From positions 42,711,469 to 42,775,468 of the forward strand of contig OX463781.1 in the NCBI GenBank assembly GCA_949825025.1: 64,000 bases of DNA. The letters are read 5' to 3'. The notes under the pieces are model-generated. The model searched no databases and had not been told where the DNA came from. It saw only the letters and a list, made by a program, of their open reading frames with translations. Positions 20,422 to 33,816 of the stretch are shown piece by piece. The stretch's first letter is position 1; the number at the start of each line of letters is the position of its first letter. A program made the position numbers and the translations under genes. Source of the DNA: Siphlonurus alternatus. Lineage: Eukaryota > Arthropoda > Insecta > Ephemeroptera > Siphlonuridae.

Positions 20422-20832
20422 GGGCATTGGGTGTAGCACCGGTAGTTGGCAACACTGACGTATCTTCACCATGTTAATATTTGATCCTTGCTCCTTGTAG
20501 TAATTTTTATGCTATAAGAGCTAAGCTGATTGCTGTAGTATCAAGATAATTAGTAGCCCAAGTGCACAATTTGGCTAAATAAAGCCTGATTTGAAGAAAA
20601 GTATTTTTTAGTAATTTTTTAAATTTACATGCACTTTTCTAAAATATAAAAAAAAAATTTCTTTCAATCAGGCTTTATTTAGCCAAATTGTGCACTTGAG
20701 CTACTAATTATCTTGATACTACAGCAATCAGCTTAGCTCTAGCATAAAAATTACTCCGAGGAGCAAGGATAAAAAATTAACATGGTGAAGATACGTCAGT
20801 GTTGCCAACTACCGGTGCTACACCCAATGCCC
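20422..20832. mobile_element. TTAA-flanked hairpin MITE
   Basis: A 411-bp inverted repeat between TTAA sites at 20418-20421 and 20833-20836. The ends read GGGCATTGGGTGTAGCACCG; the arms are highly similar for about 180 bp around an AT-rich loop. It has the same architecture as the other TTAA hairpins but unrelated sequence. Confidence 0.83.
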
Positions 20833-21662
20833 TTAATGTTCTTTAATTTTCCTGATTTTTATTTATAACCAACTTCGAGCCTTTATTATTCCGATATCTA
20901 CTGTATATAATCATTAAAAAAAGTGCTATATCGTTGAAAAAAAAAATAGAGATAAATCACATTTTTCCATTAGATTACAATAATTAATCGATATAATACA
21001 TGCATACTTAATTATTTATAGGTACCATTTTGATTTACATATATATTTTTCGCAATATGTCGGAAATTTTCTTATTGAAGACAACAATTATTCAGTTAAA
21101 ATTATTTTCCTTTTTTGTTCCATGTCATTGTGTTATGGAGTGTACAACAAAAAGGAACATGTATAAGGCGTACTTTATTTCAATATGTTTTTATTCAAAT
21201 GACTTTATTTGAAACTAAGTGATATTGACATAAATATAAAATCAATAAACACTCAATGTAATTTAATCGCGACTGCTAAAACAAGCTCACGGCGGGAGAT
21301 GGCCCCCCCTTCCCCCCCCCCAGTATATGTGACGAATCAGCTGGCTCAGAGGTCACGTGATCAAAGATCAGCTGACATTACGATGTCTCATTCTCGCAGC
21401 TTGCATGCAACATTATTGTTATTGATAGCCAAAGGCAAAAAAATTATATTTACTATTGTGGTGAGCGTGATATTGTATTATTGAATTTAACATGCATGGC
21501 TAGAAAGTTTCAGATATCCATGCATGCATCAGGTCTAGGGACGATACAACTCTGAAATCATATATAATATATATGTATACTTATGGCTAAGAATTCTGCA
21601 TAACATTACACGGAGGTTTCTGTTAATTGTTATATATTGTACAACAGTTCATACAGTTGTAT
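20833..21662. other. Intergenic, no gene recognised
   Basis: Contains a C-rich patch at 21300-21325 and an E-box/CACGTGA-containing segment at 21330-21400. No repeat or exon was identified. Confidence 0.4.
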
Positions 21663-21784
21663 ACAGTCAAATTAATTTGATATTCCTTCCGGAAGTAGCC
21701 GGAAGTGTGAAGTTTCAGCTCTTCTGTTTGTAATTCACTATTGAAACTTTGACAGAGTGGTTTGAAGTATAGAAGTACTGACCT

Positions 21785-23791
21785 TAACTTCAAATTCAAA
21801 TTCAAATTCAAATTTTTATTCAATCATTTTGGTTGTACATAGACGAACTTGGATCATGTCAAGTAAAAAAAAACAAACAAACGAAAAAACACAATTAAAC
21901 AGACAAAGCAAAGCACATCACAACAATCACAGTGCACACAAATAACATATAAATACATTTTAACTATATAATCTGAATTTTATACATCTATTACCATGAT
22001 AAATAATTTAACATACATTTTTTATATTTATTTGAGTTAAAGAGAAATCATATGTACAATAATATTAATTATATTAAAAATTCCTGATTATGTTTTCAGG
22101 CAATTTAGCACAAAAAAATGCTTTGACTGAATAAAATTCTTTTTCAATTAAAATTCGTTTCAATTTGTTTTTAAATGCTTTATCACTTTCAATATTTCTA
22201 AGACTGGATGGTAAAAAGTCATATATCATTGCTGACTTATACATGGCACTATTTTCAAAAAAGCTTGATTTGTGAATGCCTATTGCTACTTTATTGTTAT
22301 TTCTCGTATTATATGAATGCATGTCATTATTCTGAGTATAGAGACCGGAATTGGTTCTTTTGAATAATGCACACTTTAGGATATATAAACAAGGGAGAGT
22401 TAACATTTTATTATCTTTGAAATATGATACACAGGTATCACATTTTTTGAATCTTAACATGGTTCTAAGGGCACGCTTTTGTAAAATAAATACTCTATTT
22501 AATTGACTCGCGCTACATCCCCAATTAATTAGACCATATGTTAAATGTGAATAAATATAGGCATAATATATAGAGAATAAAGTGTCTTTTGACACTGAAT
22601 CTCTTAACGTATATAATATGAAGTTTCCTGAGTTAATTTTTTTGCTTATTGCATTTACATGTATTTCCCAATCTAAAGTTTCTTCTATATTTAATCCGAG
22701 GAATTTTGTAAATTTGATTCTTTTAATAATTTCTTTTTTTGTTTTTAATAAAAGACTATATGTTGGTGGAGTTCTTGCAGTATGAAAATGCATATAAACT
22801 GTTTTTGAGGCATTTAGGACAAGTTTATTTTTATAAAAATATGTATCCACTTCTTCTATTGTTTTTAATGCCTTAGTACTCAACTCTTCTTGCGAATCAG
22901 CTATGACAATCGCACTTATATCGTCTGCATATTTGACTAATTCCCCATTTTTTACAAAATCTGCCAGATCATTAATTGCCAAAGAGAACAAATCTGCGGA
23001 TATCCTCCCCCCCTGTGGTACGCCAAGGGTGACAGGTAAATTATTAGATTTAACGGCAATTTTTTTGGAATTTACTTCAAAATTGATTTCTACATACTGC
23101 TCCCGTTCTGACATATATGATTTAATTAGCTGTAAGCTATTATCGTCCCCTCCCATTTTTTTAATTTTATTTAATAAAATTTCTTTATCCAAGCAATCGA
23201 AGGCTTTTGACAAGTCAAAAAAAATTACAACACATAATTTTTTTTTATCCAACGCCTCAAAAACTTTATTTAATAAAGAAAATATTGCTGTCTCTGTTGA
23301 TCTATTTTTTATAAATCCATGCTGACATGGAGATATGAGATTGTTATTTATCCTATATTCCATTAATTGATCATCTAATTCTTTTTCAAAAATTTTTGAT
23401 ACACATGAGGGTTGAGATATTCCTCTATAATTATTAATGTCTAGTTTGTCACCATTTTTACCAATTGGCGTAACTTTAGATTTTTTTAATATATTAGGAA
23501 ATACTTTCTCAGTTATTGATTGATTGATTGATAAGATATGTTAATGGGGGTGCTAATAATTTTCCACAAAATCTTAATACAGAACATGGTATCTCATCTG
23601 GGCCTGATGATTTTTTATTAGGCAAATCATTTATTATATTTAAAATTTTGTTTTGATTAGTGTGATTGAACGAAAATGAGTTCACTACAGTATCACTTAT
23701 AATAGCATCATCGTTGTTATTTATAATAATTGCCGATAAATTTTCTTTAAGTATGTTCTTTACATTACTTTACATTACATTATTCACAAAA
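21785..23791 (-). mobile_element. 5'-truncated non-LTR retrotransposon (LINE)
   Basis: Minus-strand LINE flanked by an 8-bp target duplication ACTGACCT (21777-21784, 23792-23799). Its 3' end is a short (TTTGAA)n tail, seen as TTCAAA repeats at 21788-21817. Only the reverse-transcriptase region and 3' UTR remain; the endonuclease region and start are lost. The RT and the short-repeat tail suggest a Jockey/CR1-like group. Confidence 0.88.
22074..23763 (-). pseudogene. LINE reverse transcriptase, frameshifted
   Basis: The open part (23363-22074, 429 codons from an internal Met) carries the RT motifs in order: HGFIKNRSTETA, FFDLSKAFDCLDK (first catalytic Asp at 50), GVPQGGRISADLF (114-126), YADD (145-148, catalytic pair), then the thumb and the C-terminal region with YNTRNNN. 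Upstream, the same protein continues open to about 23520 (KVTPIGKNGDKLDINNYRGI). Before that it must switch frame to read SSGPDEIP and LAPPLTYLINQSI. The switch coincides with an expanded TGAT repeat at 23517-23534, so the copy is inactive by frameshift and 5' truncation. Confidence 0.9.
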
Positions 23792-23925
23792 ACTGACCTA
23801 TGTGGTAATTGTAACGCTGAAATATGAATATGAAAGACTAGAAACCTCTCACTTCCGGCTACTTCCGGCACGAATTTTAAATTAATTTGACTATAGTATA
23901 TTAAGTTATTATATATTACAATCAT

Positions 23926-24114
23926 GAGGCGCGTATCTAAGAACCAAATTTCGGGGAAGGCCTATATCTATGTATCTCCATATGTAACAGTATAAGGCCA
24001 ACATTAGAATATATTTTGGACTGAGGGAAACATGCCTATATATATATATTGCCCATGTTGAATCCAAAATTTCAGGGGCAGCTCCTCCCTCCTCCCATGG
24101 ATCCGCATCTGCAG
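23926..24114. mobile_element. Degraded copy of the GGCGCGGATCC MITE
   Basis: Recognisable by a decayed left end (GAGGCGCGTATC), internal AAGGCCAACATTAGAATAT and CCCATGTTGAATCCAAAATT, and a right end GGATCCGCATCTG. It has lost the homopolymer tracts seen in the other two copies. Confidence 0.65.
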
Positions 24115-24468
24115 ATGATTATAATATATATTGCATGTTAAATACATCAATGTTCATGCTATATGGTAATTAAGGGCTCGGATCTTTGATTTAGACTGAT
24201 GGAACCGCTTCAATTTAATTCAGATTGACTCATTAATGCCTCGTTATATCATATAATGATGCATGCAATTTTATCTAACAAAATAAAATTGACATGCTGA
24301 ATAAATTAATGTCAATTTGAATATATTTTATCTGATGTTTTCATTTACAATGATTACAAGAATCGTGACATAAATAAATTATTGACTCAAATTAGCTTAT
24401 AAATTATTGTTAAAATAATCGAGGTAAACTATTACTTATATACCATTATATATTTATGCATGATGATG

Positions 24469-24645
24469 CAGGCGCGGATCCAGGGGGGGGGGGCTGTGGG
24501 GGATGCAGCCCCCCCCCCCCCCGAAATTTTGGATTTAACTTGGGCAATATAGGCATTTCCCCCACACCCCCACTCCAATTTTTTTTTTAACATTGGCCTT
24601 ATGGAGGCAGCCCCTCCCAAATTTTTTTTTCTGGAACCGCGCCTG
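24469..24645. mobile_element. Second copy of the GGCGCGGATCC hAT-type MITE
   Basis: The same family as 3425-3602, in reverse orientation, with ends CAGGCGCGGATCCAGG and GGAACCGCGCCTG and the shared core CATTGGCCTTATGG. No clean 8-bp direct repeat remains at its borders. Confidence 0.82.
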
Positions 24646-27102
24646 TTATATCATGCATGGTATTATTCTGCAAAACACATAATGATATTTTATGTTTTTG
24701 TACTTTTTTGTTCATGTAAATTTTATTTTATTTTTCATTTTTTTTTATTTAATTATTTATCACAAAAATTGGAAGGTGATATCATAGAGAAATATATTTT
24801 CTCTATGGTGATATCAATTATTAATCTGCAAAGCAGTGACGGAAAAATATTAATGAATCGTGGAATCGTGTAACTTTTTTAAACTTATTTCATTACATTA
24901 TTAAAGCCTCCAATATAAAGTTAATGATATCCGATTAATTTAATAATAATTAATTTTTAAAAAAAATATATAAAAATATATTGCTTTGATCATGCAGTAT
25001 AAAAGTTATTTGAAAATTCTATAAAAATAATTATATATATAATATATTTATATATTTCATATTTATTTTACATAAATCGATAATAAATATTGTTAAAACT
25101 AAAACTAAAAAAAAAAAAAAAAAATGGAAATAAAAAAGAATACAGTATCAGTATATCCTCGTCACATTGCATGTCGTGTTTTTTTTTTTTTCTTTTTTGT
25201 ATTTTTTTTTCTTTTTTTTTTTTAGTCGCGTTATGTCGCTGTTTGATGTAAGGGTGTGTGAGAGTGTGCAGTAGGGAGTAGGAGGGATGAAGGGGAGGGG
25301 GAGCTAGAGCATCGAGCCGTGGTGGTGCTGCCGCCACTGCGGTCGGGTTCCCACCATCCCCCCACCCACCCCCACCAAACCCCGCACTGCGGCGGTGGCT
25401 GCTGCGTTCCGCCGCCGCGCGCAGCCTCGCTATAGCAAACTGAGAGTGGGTTCAATGTTGGGGGGTTGGTTTTGGGCTTGGGTCACCCTCACTAACACAT
25501 ATATAAGAGGGGTGTGGGAGGTATATAATGGTTCTCTCTCTCTACATCAAGTTTGTTAGGACAAAGAGAAAAAAAAACCTGCTGTCATTCCAACTAATGA
25601 CCCTAGTATTAACAGCTCGTATTGCCACGCTATATCAGACACGTTTGTATAACTTTATATTATAAGCTTTCTATGTTTGGAATGGTAGTTGTAATAATAA
25701 TGATGATGTAAAAAAAATACATAATTAATTAACACAATTTAAAAATTAAGACATTTTATTATTTAATATATATAGGAATATGAATATAAGATTTAGTTTT
25801 TATCTGTTTGCTCTTTCTCAGTCTCTTTCTCTCGTTCACTGTAAAGGATTTATAATAAATTTAATCCATCAAAAGATTATTTTGTACGTCAAGTCATTCT
25901 ATAAATGGAGTATTTCAAAAGAGAAAATAACAAGAAAGAAAATATATTTTTTTTAATAAAAATATTGATATTCTGTTGAAATGGCATGGCAAAAAGCCAA
26001 AATATTTCGATTTCCATATATATTTTAAGTTTCAGTCATATATATAAAGTGTAATGTGTATACATTTCAATAACATATTATACTTCAACACAAGTATGAT
26101 AATTTTAAGTATGGAAAAAAAGGTGGTAATGTGTTTTATAAAAAAATGATATATGAAAGAGTGTATATGTTCCACACCTTTAACATTTATAGAGTTAAAA
26201 AAAATCATAATTTAAATATTGTATTTGTCTAAATGATTGATTGAATCGAATGAAAAAAATATATATTTCAACAACAAAAAGGTGGTATAAAAACTGAAAA
26301 GAAGGAGATAAAAAGACATCGCTTGAGATTGAGAAACAAGAAGGTCTGTGCATGTCAGCTTGACAGTAAGAAAAAAAAAATAAATAAATAAAATAAGAAG
26401 TGTATTTCTTGTTTTGTCCGCAAGGTGTCAGGTCGGCTCGGGGCGTGGTGACAAAACCACGACTGCGGCGGTCAGCGATCCCGCCCCGCTGCGGTCAAGG
26501 TGTCAACCAGACACTTCGGAAAGGCAACTTTGCTGTTGAGTCTCAATCACTGAGAGGGGTTCTAATATCCTGGGAAATTACCAAATATATATTTTTATAT
26601 TGACAAAAGTAATCAATAGGTCTGTTCGTAAATACACAATGAAATGAAATGAAATGAAATGAAATGAAATGATGAAATGAAATGAAATAATCTTTATTTA
26701 GCTTTCGCTATTCAGTACAAATATAGTTTATATATTGTTTTAATTAAACAATATAAAACAGTTGGTTCATAAAATTTATGATAGTTCATAGAATTTTATG
26801 CCTACAGTACAATATTTATTAGGATACAAAAAACAATCAGAAAGAATCGATGATTTGTGGTGAACCCTCTGTACATAAGGTTCATTACAAATCACAAATA
26901 ATCGATTCTTTCTGATTGTACATTTACGAACAGACCTATCAATGACATTCTATTTTACAAAATGCATTCATATGATAATGTTTTCTTTTCAAGTGATTAC
27001 ATTTGCTCAGATAAGAGATATTCTGTAGCATTAATATGCAATGCATATCAGCGCATGATTCGATCTTCACTAGTCGAGATAAATAGCTGATGCAGTTTAT
27101 CT
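24646..27102. other. GC-rich island at 25250-25460 within AT-rich sequence
   Basis: 25250-25460 is the most CpG-rich stretch of the desert (CTGCCGCCACTGCGGTCGGG, GCCGCCGCGCGCAGCC). 26410-26530 is also GC-rich (GACTGCGGCGGTCAGCGATC). Both share ACTGCGG-type words. They could be promoter or untranslated exon sequence, but no start or frame is convincing. Confidence 0.4.
26616..26939. mobile_element. MITE with TAGGTCTGTTCGTAAAT ends
   Basis: Inverted ends TAGGTCTGTTCGTAAAT, with TA or TCAA at both borders. It contains a (GAAAT)n microsatellite (26641-26690) and an inner palindrome with arms AATCAGAAAGAATCGATGAT and its mirror near 26890-26920. Confidence 0.78.
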
Positions 27103-27833
27103 CAGTGGCGTAACTATACAGAGGGGGCCGAGGGGGCCAAGGCCCCCGGGCCCGTACATCGAAAGGGGCCTTTTTAGTTAAGCTCGTTGAAGAAATTTTA
27201 ATTAAGTGTGAAAAAAAAAAAAAATTTGAAACTAGGCAAGATTTTTTTAAATATATAATATAATATATACTATAATTTATATTATAGTACAAATAAAGTT
27301 TTTTTACGTAAAATAAGTAAAAAAAAAAAAGCATCCGTAAGCTGGTAAGCATGCATTTAATTAAAATATTTTAAAAATATTATTTTTTCAGCCACATATG
27401 GCATAAAATTTTCAATTCAAAAGTTTTTAAGAAAATAGAACGCAGACTGAACGCTCACTGTTAATTCAAGATAGATCAATTTTTAATTAGTAGCTCTAGC
27501 TCACATTTTTTTTTCTTTTTTACCAAAAAAACTGAATTGAATGCAAATATTTCGGATTTGCAGATATAAATAAAGGATTCTTGTATATTAACCTATATAT
27601 ATACAAAATCCTTGATATAAATTATTAAGGAATTTATAAATGTTGCGCAAATCATATTTCATTAAAAATGTAATTTTCTTAATGAAAAAAAAAAGTGGCA
27701 CGCTCACTTTTCCTAAATTTTTTCGCCTCCGGCGGGGTCCCTTAACCCCCCTCCCCTCCCCCAGGAGCCGCCGCGAACGAAAGGGCCCTTGCCCTTGCCC
27801 CGGGCCAACATTTTGTAGTTACGCCATGCACTG
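27103..27833. mobile_element. hAT-type MITE, CAGTGGCGTAACTA ends
   Basis: A 731-bp element with inverted ends CAGTGGCGTAACTA / TAGTTACGCCATGCACTG and a perfect 8-bp target duplication GTTTATCT (27095-27102 and 27834-27841). Just inside the ends are G/C-rich segments of GGGCC repeats; the interior is AT-rich with no transposase frame. The termini are typical of hAT MITEs. Confidence 0.92.
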
Positions 27834-28008
27834 GTTTATCTTTTTTTTATGTAAGACAGACCATGTCATTGTAGGTACACATTTGCAGTTTTGGTATTAA
27901 TACAAACATCATTGACAAACAATAATGGTGCTCTCCTAAAGTGGGCGTGGTCTGTGTGGTATTTAAAATTATATAATTATGTAAAAACTTACAACACGCA
28001 CGCATGCA

Positions 28009-28044
<36 letters not shown>
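28009..28044. repeat. (AT)n microsatellite
   Basis: A 36-bp AT run. Confidence 0.97.
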
Positions 28045-28049
<5 letters not shown>

Positions 28050-29039
28050 GAAAAGGGCAGTATTTTTTTTTTATAATATCAAGATATAATCAATGTGATA
28101 TCGTTAAAAAGATACAATTAAACTGCAAGCATTAAGCAACAATTAATGTAATTGTTATATATAATTTTTACATTTAATTATAATATATAATACATACATT
28201 GACATAATCATGTGCATGGCACTTATATACAAACAAATTTAATTTTACATGAAATGTTTTATGTATATATATGTATAGTTTTGTTATATAGAACGTATTA
28301 CATATAAAGTTTGTAAACTATTTTTAACACGTTATCTATTTTAATTCTATATAATTATATTGTATAATTAAAACGATATAATGCATTATAAGTGCATGCG
28401 CTCTTATAAATATATCAGTTATATAATAACCACTTTAACTTTATAAATAACATATAAAATGTCATAAAATATTATACCATCATATATATAACATAACATA
28501 ATATATATATAGAACATTAAATTTTACAATGATGTTATATAAATTTAAAGAGATAAGCTGCATAAACAATTAATGTATAATGTAAGCAGCTTATTAATTA
28601 ATATGTAACTTATTCAAAGTAACAACGTATATAGGAACTATATATATTAAGGAACATGCATGACGTAACATTTAGCTTATTGAAAATAATATGGCATTAC
28701 AATTATATTTTATGAGGCTTTTATATTATATTATTATATAATAATATAATTATATATAATTATACCATCCTCCATGTTCAATACTTTTGTAATTTTTATT
28801 TCCTGTTTAACATTTTCTAAATTCTTATAAAAATCGTCATAATATGATGGCAATATTTTATATAATTTTTATTATTTCAGGTATTATAAGTTACGCAAGA
28901 TTACGAGATAATCGTATTTATATAATAATAAAATACTTTATTACATTTATTATAGTAATTTAGTTTAAGTGAGGTTAGTGAAGTATTATAACAAATATAA
29001 GTCTTATATAACATATAACAAATTATTTTGATTTAGATC

Positions 29040-29081
29040 AGAGAGCGAGCGAGAGAGCTAGAGAGAGAGAGAGAGAGCGAG

Positions 29082-29149
<68 letters not shown>

Positions 29150-29171
29150 AGAGAGAGAGAGAGAGAGAGAG
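29040..29171. repeat. (GA)n microsatellite, interrupted
   Basis: A GA run of about 130 bp with GC and CT interruptions near both ends, suggesting an older tract than the others. Confidence 0.98.
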
Positions 29172-30643
29172 GAGACAGGTGTCGACTCGCACACTACAAC
29201 ACGACGGTAAGTGAGTGCTGGGATTACGACCTTTCTGCTTGGCGTTTGCCCACTTGGCTTCACTTACCATCAGAGAGCCTGCTCTTCGATTTCCTATATA
29301 AAGTCTTTTTCTTGATGCTCCATATTATATATACAGAGTATACACACAGCATCTTTATATATTATATATAAAAATATATACCCCCACTAGAATTCGATCA
29401 TATTAGAGAAATGGAAGTAGAAAAATACTTACATAGTGAGAATCCTTTTTGCCTCTTGGGTATGAATATAAAACAGTCAATATAATATTTTATCTATACT
29501 GCAGCATAAAATAGAGAGAATTTTTTTTTTTAAAATCATGTATATTTTTTTTCTTGTTATAACAATACCACAGATAGAGAAAAGAGAGGGATTGAAAAAA
29601 AAAAAAAACACTATTCAAATAAAACAAAATTACATGGTACATGGTTGTAAAAATAAAAAGTTCAAAAGAAAGAAGACGATAAAAATCAGAGATCATTAAA
29701 TAACATTTTAAATAATAAAAAAAACTTGTATAATATAATAAAAAAACGAGCATGACAAATAAAATTGGATTTTGCAGCGAAGTGGTACCCCAGCGGCGAG
29801 GAACAAAGCCCGGATTACAGAACTTCATGTTGGTCTCAGAAGGACCTTATCCTCACAGTTTATAAACAAGCTAACCACACGTGTTATTGTTACTCGACAA
29901 CGTCATTTATCAGAGTTTACAGCATTATTAATATTTTTGTACATATATATATAATTATAAATATTAATTATATATATATAAAATTCATATTATATAAATA
30001 AATTTCTATTTAACCATTCAACATGCATTGCATCCATGCATGACGTATATATATATATTAGGAAAAGTCTTCATTATTAAAATTTAGTATAATATATTAT
30101 GCAGTTTGAAATAATATATTGTGTAATTTATGTATGTTAAATCAATTTAAAAAACATTTAATCACCTATTCCATGAAATCAATACTATACTGTACATATG
30201 AGGGCATTTAGTTTTTACGTTTTTACAGGCACATTTTTTGCTGTATATTTAATTAAATTAATTATTATATAAAAAATATATACTTTGAAACCGGTACTTT
30301 ATTACAGCAAGTAAAATTTATTTTATATCACTAAAACTTTAATGATAATTACGATGTTTTTTTGTTTTGTTTCTTTTTATTATACTATAGTGTATTTAAC
30401 TAATATGTATTTATACCATGTTATGAAGGAGCTATTAATTATTATATAATATAAATAATATGTATCATTAATATAATTATACATTAAATGAATAGATATT
30501 TTAATATTTTTAGCACAAAATCGAATTGAAATATTGAAATACATAAAATAATATAATTAACATTCATTTAATTAAAAAAAGTCATTAATAGAAAATGAGT
30601 TTCTTTATCATTTTTATTTTATTTTTTATTAAAAAGTTATGAA

Positions 30644-30782
30644 GGGGAATTCACAAAGCCTTCAGGCCACAATTAATGCTCAATAATTTAAGACCAGAAA
30701 TTTTGGGTTTGAAAAACACGCCTAAAATCAAGCTTTAAATTATCGAGCCTTAAATGTGGCCTTAAGACTTTGTGAATGCCCC
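30644..30782. mobile_element. Hairpin MITE with ATTCACAAAG ends
   Basis: A 139-bp imperfect palindrome with ends GGGGAATTCACAAAGCC and GGGGCATTCACAAAG, flanked by the 7-bp direct repeat TTATGAA (30637-30643, 30783-30789). The ends resemble the PIF/Harbinger-like hairpins below, but the duplication is longer than the usual 3 bp. Confidence 0.8.
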
Positions 30783-30789
30783 TTATGAA

Positions 30790-33700
30790 CTTCAAACTTT
30801 TTAATAACCATAATTCTGCAGGTGCTATAAAGTGTTAAAAGAAAATGGAATTTATAATATATATAAATTAATTTTTAATTGAACACACAATTAATTATGT
30901 TATGTTTAAATTTAAAGGTATAGTTATAATTTTTTGTCTGTTATATATGATATGTACAGCCACAAAAGAAAATAAAATTGTAAAAAAATGATTATTTTAA
31001 TACGCTGTCATACGAATGTTATAATAATAACATAAACCCTCCAGACAATAATATAAACGGAGTCTACACCGCCTACAGTGATAATGTTCCTCGTATACAT
31101 GTCGTCTATATACGCGCGATTTTTTATGACGTGAGCCGCCAAATTGTTGGTCCCACCTTGAGTTTGCTTGCCGCAACTGCGGAAATGCGGTGCGGCTGAG
31201 AACAGGTTTATATATACATGGTTCTTCTGTATTATCTTACACCACATCAAATGCATTATATAAAAGATTATTATACTTAGATTGATTTTCTTAAATGTCA
31301 TTATAATCTCTTTTGAAAGGTTTTTATAAGATTTTTTACTATATATAATATAATATACATTCAGAACTTTATTTTCCTAATATATTATATATATTTATGA
31401 TATTATTATTTTATTTATATAGTTTATTATTTAAATAATGATTGTGTTTTATTAATAATAAATAGACTATAATATTATAATATATATGATAATATTAAAT
31501 TCAATTTTATATTCGCGTGATCATTGTTGGTTTTATGCAGTAAGTACTGTTCAGCAATACACAATTAATTAAATAAAACATGCCAATAAAAAAATATTAA
31601 TATGTATGGTGATAAAAAATTGTGAAACGTAACAAAATAAATAAAGTTTTGTTATATATATTGTGCATACGTTACAGTAATTATCTAATTATATAAAGTA
31701 CTTGAGGTAATATAATAAATTTCTATACATTATAATTAATTAAATATTAAATAGTAAATACATTGAATTTGCGTTTATTTTCCAACTATAATAAGATTGT
31801 GCAGTAAAATATTATTAAAAATATAATAGCGTGATTGTACGCGTGATGATAATATTTTATGCTATATATTATAAGACACATACAAAAGCTACGTAAAGAA
31901 GTATACTACTATAATAATATCTTGATATATTTTAATGAAATGAGTAACACAAAAAGCTTACTTGCAAGTAATTTATATTCATGTTGAACTATTTTTTTTT
32001 TTCAAAACTTTTTAATAAAAGTAACAAAAATACATTTAAATGTAAAATCAATTTTCTTTATTTTCTCTTGAACAACATTATACGACAAATTACAGAAAAG
32101 GGGAGATGTAAAAGTGAGATTCGGTCAGACTCGTGCTAAACTGCTGCTGAGGGGTTATATTGATTACTCGGTGGTCTAGCAGCTGTCACTTACAATAAGA
32201 GAGGGGGGTCAACTGCTGGTGATGTATACAAGCCACAGTTTCGCAAATATGGTCATCAAAACCTGCTATAACTGAATCGAATCTCTCTCGCCTTGATTAG
32301 CAGGCGGTGTAACAACTAATGTATATAAAAAAAATGTATTTGTTACATACAAACATTAGTTTTGTAAAGATATATTTCTACTAAAGAAGAATATTTTTAT
32401 ATATAAAAAAAGTCAAAAAATAATATATATAAAAAAGGTGGGTCCTTCATTTTCAACTTTGCTTCTGTGTTTAGATGTTATATCCACCGCATCCACTCGC
32501 CACTGAGAACAAGTTTTTTTTTTTTTTTTTTTTTTTCTGTACAGCACTCCGCCGGTTGTAGCTCCACCGCAAGCACTTGCCATCATACAAAGCCGATTCT
32601 CATAGCGCGAGACACGCCGTGATGGCGCTTCATTTACTGCACATCTGTACTTCTACCCCCTCTCTCTACCTTCGCCACTATGGCTACATCACAGTTTTTT
32701 TTTTTTAAAAATCATTATAGTTGAAGAAGTCAAGGTATAATTATTGTCATTTTGTTTATAACTCAAGTTCATAATTACCTTATTTTTAAGGTGAAAGTTG
32801 TCAAATGTGTCTATTATCTTTAATTTACCACTTTTATATCGAGGTTTATACGTATACTTCATTTGATTAAACATTTTGTACCTTTTTTTTATCAGTGAAA
32901 ATAAAAGACTTATTAATTTCTTGAAGGTAGATTTCATTAAGAAAATTTATTTTTATTAGATAAATCGATATAGTAATAAAATATTGTCATAAAAAAACAC
33001 TGTGCTATTATACTGAAAATATACAGGTTTATATTATTTCTATGGGATATAATGTAAAAAAAAAAAAAAAATGTATACGCTGTAAGGCATGTTAGAGTAT
33101 AAAGTACTTTTTATTCACTATAAGTATATGCATAATGGGTGTTGTTTTAAAAAAAAGTCATTATAAAGACTTTTATACATAATATTGTGTCTTTTGCAAT
33201 TTTGCATCTCTAATTAAGTAACTATATGGAAATATTTAATGACGTGAATAATTACGTTGCTATATATATAGATAATATCTATATAACAAGTAACAATTAT
33301 CTATTTTATATTTTCAGATTAATTTTATACTTTATAGATATTTTTATACCTAAAAATCACTATAAACTAAATTATTTATATGTTCGATCATAGAGAAAAT
33401 TACGTTTACTTAAAGATTACATTATATAGATATAAGCACCATGACATTGATGACTTTAACATGTACTTTATTATTAATCTTATAGACATATATTTTGAAT
33501 CTGTTGAAAATAAATTTTATGCTAATTTTTAAGAAGAAAAATATAACTATAAAAATTTGTGTTACGTTTCTGTTAAAAAAAAAAACATTTTTATTATTTC
33601 ATTCTTTAAATCACGAAGATGTTTTTTATTCTGAGCAATTCTTATACAACAGCAAGAAGGAATATGAAGGCATGCATCTCCTAATTTATATTTCAGTAGC

Positions 33701-33816
33701 ATGGTGTGTGGTAACGGTATATAGACTTGCTCAAGACAATGGAAAATTCTACATAGTTCACTGAGTATAATAAGAAATAAGAAGTGTAAAATATAATATA
33801 TATATATACTATAACA
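30790..33816. other. AT-rich stretch, no gene
   Basis: Less biased patches lie at 31060-31220, 32090-32310 and 32480-32690. The last holds two versions of a motif also found near position 1000. No exon or known repeat was recognised. Confidence 0.4.

Larger units (their letters stand above)
21663..23894. mobile_element. MITE interrupted by the LINE
   Basis: On either side of the LINE are inverted arms: ACAGTCAAATTAATTTGA on the left and its mirror on the right, followed inward by CGGAAGTAGCCGGAAGTG. Without the 2-kb LINE and one target copy the element would be about 220 bp, so the LINE landed in an older palindromic MITE. Confidence 0.75.
27842..30643. other. AT-rich stretch with two exon-like patches
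   Basis: 29172-29290, after the GA tract, has a donor-like GACGGTAAGTGAG. 29765-29930 begins after TTTTGCAG and stays open as RSGTPAARNKARITELHV.. for about 55 codons with balanced composition. Neither has a second partner exon, so I do not call a gene. Confidence 0.3.

Noticed and set aside
22582..23325. Plus-strand frames of 67 and 140 residues across the LINE
   Set aside because: They are antisense shadows of the reverse transcriptase.
25068..25455. Proline- and basic-rich frames across the GC island
   Set aside because: Low-complexity composition, no splice-consistent continuation, and competing frames on the same strand.
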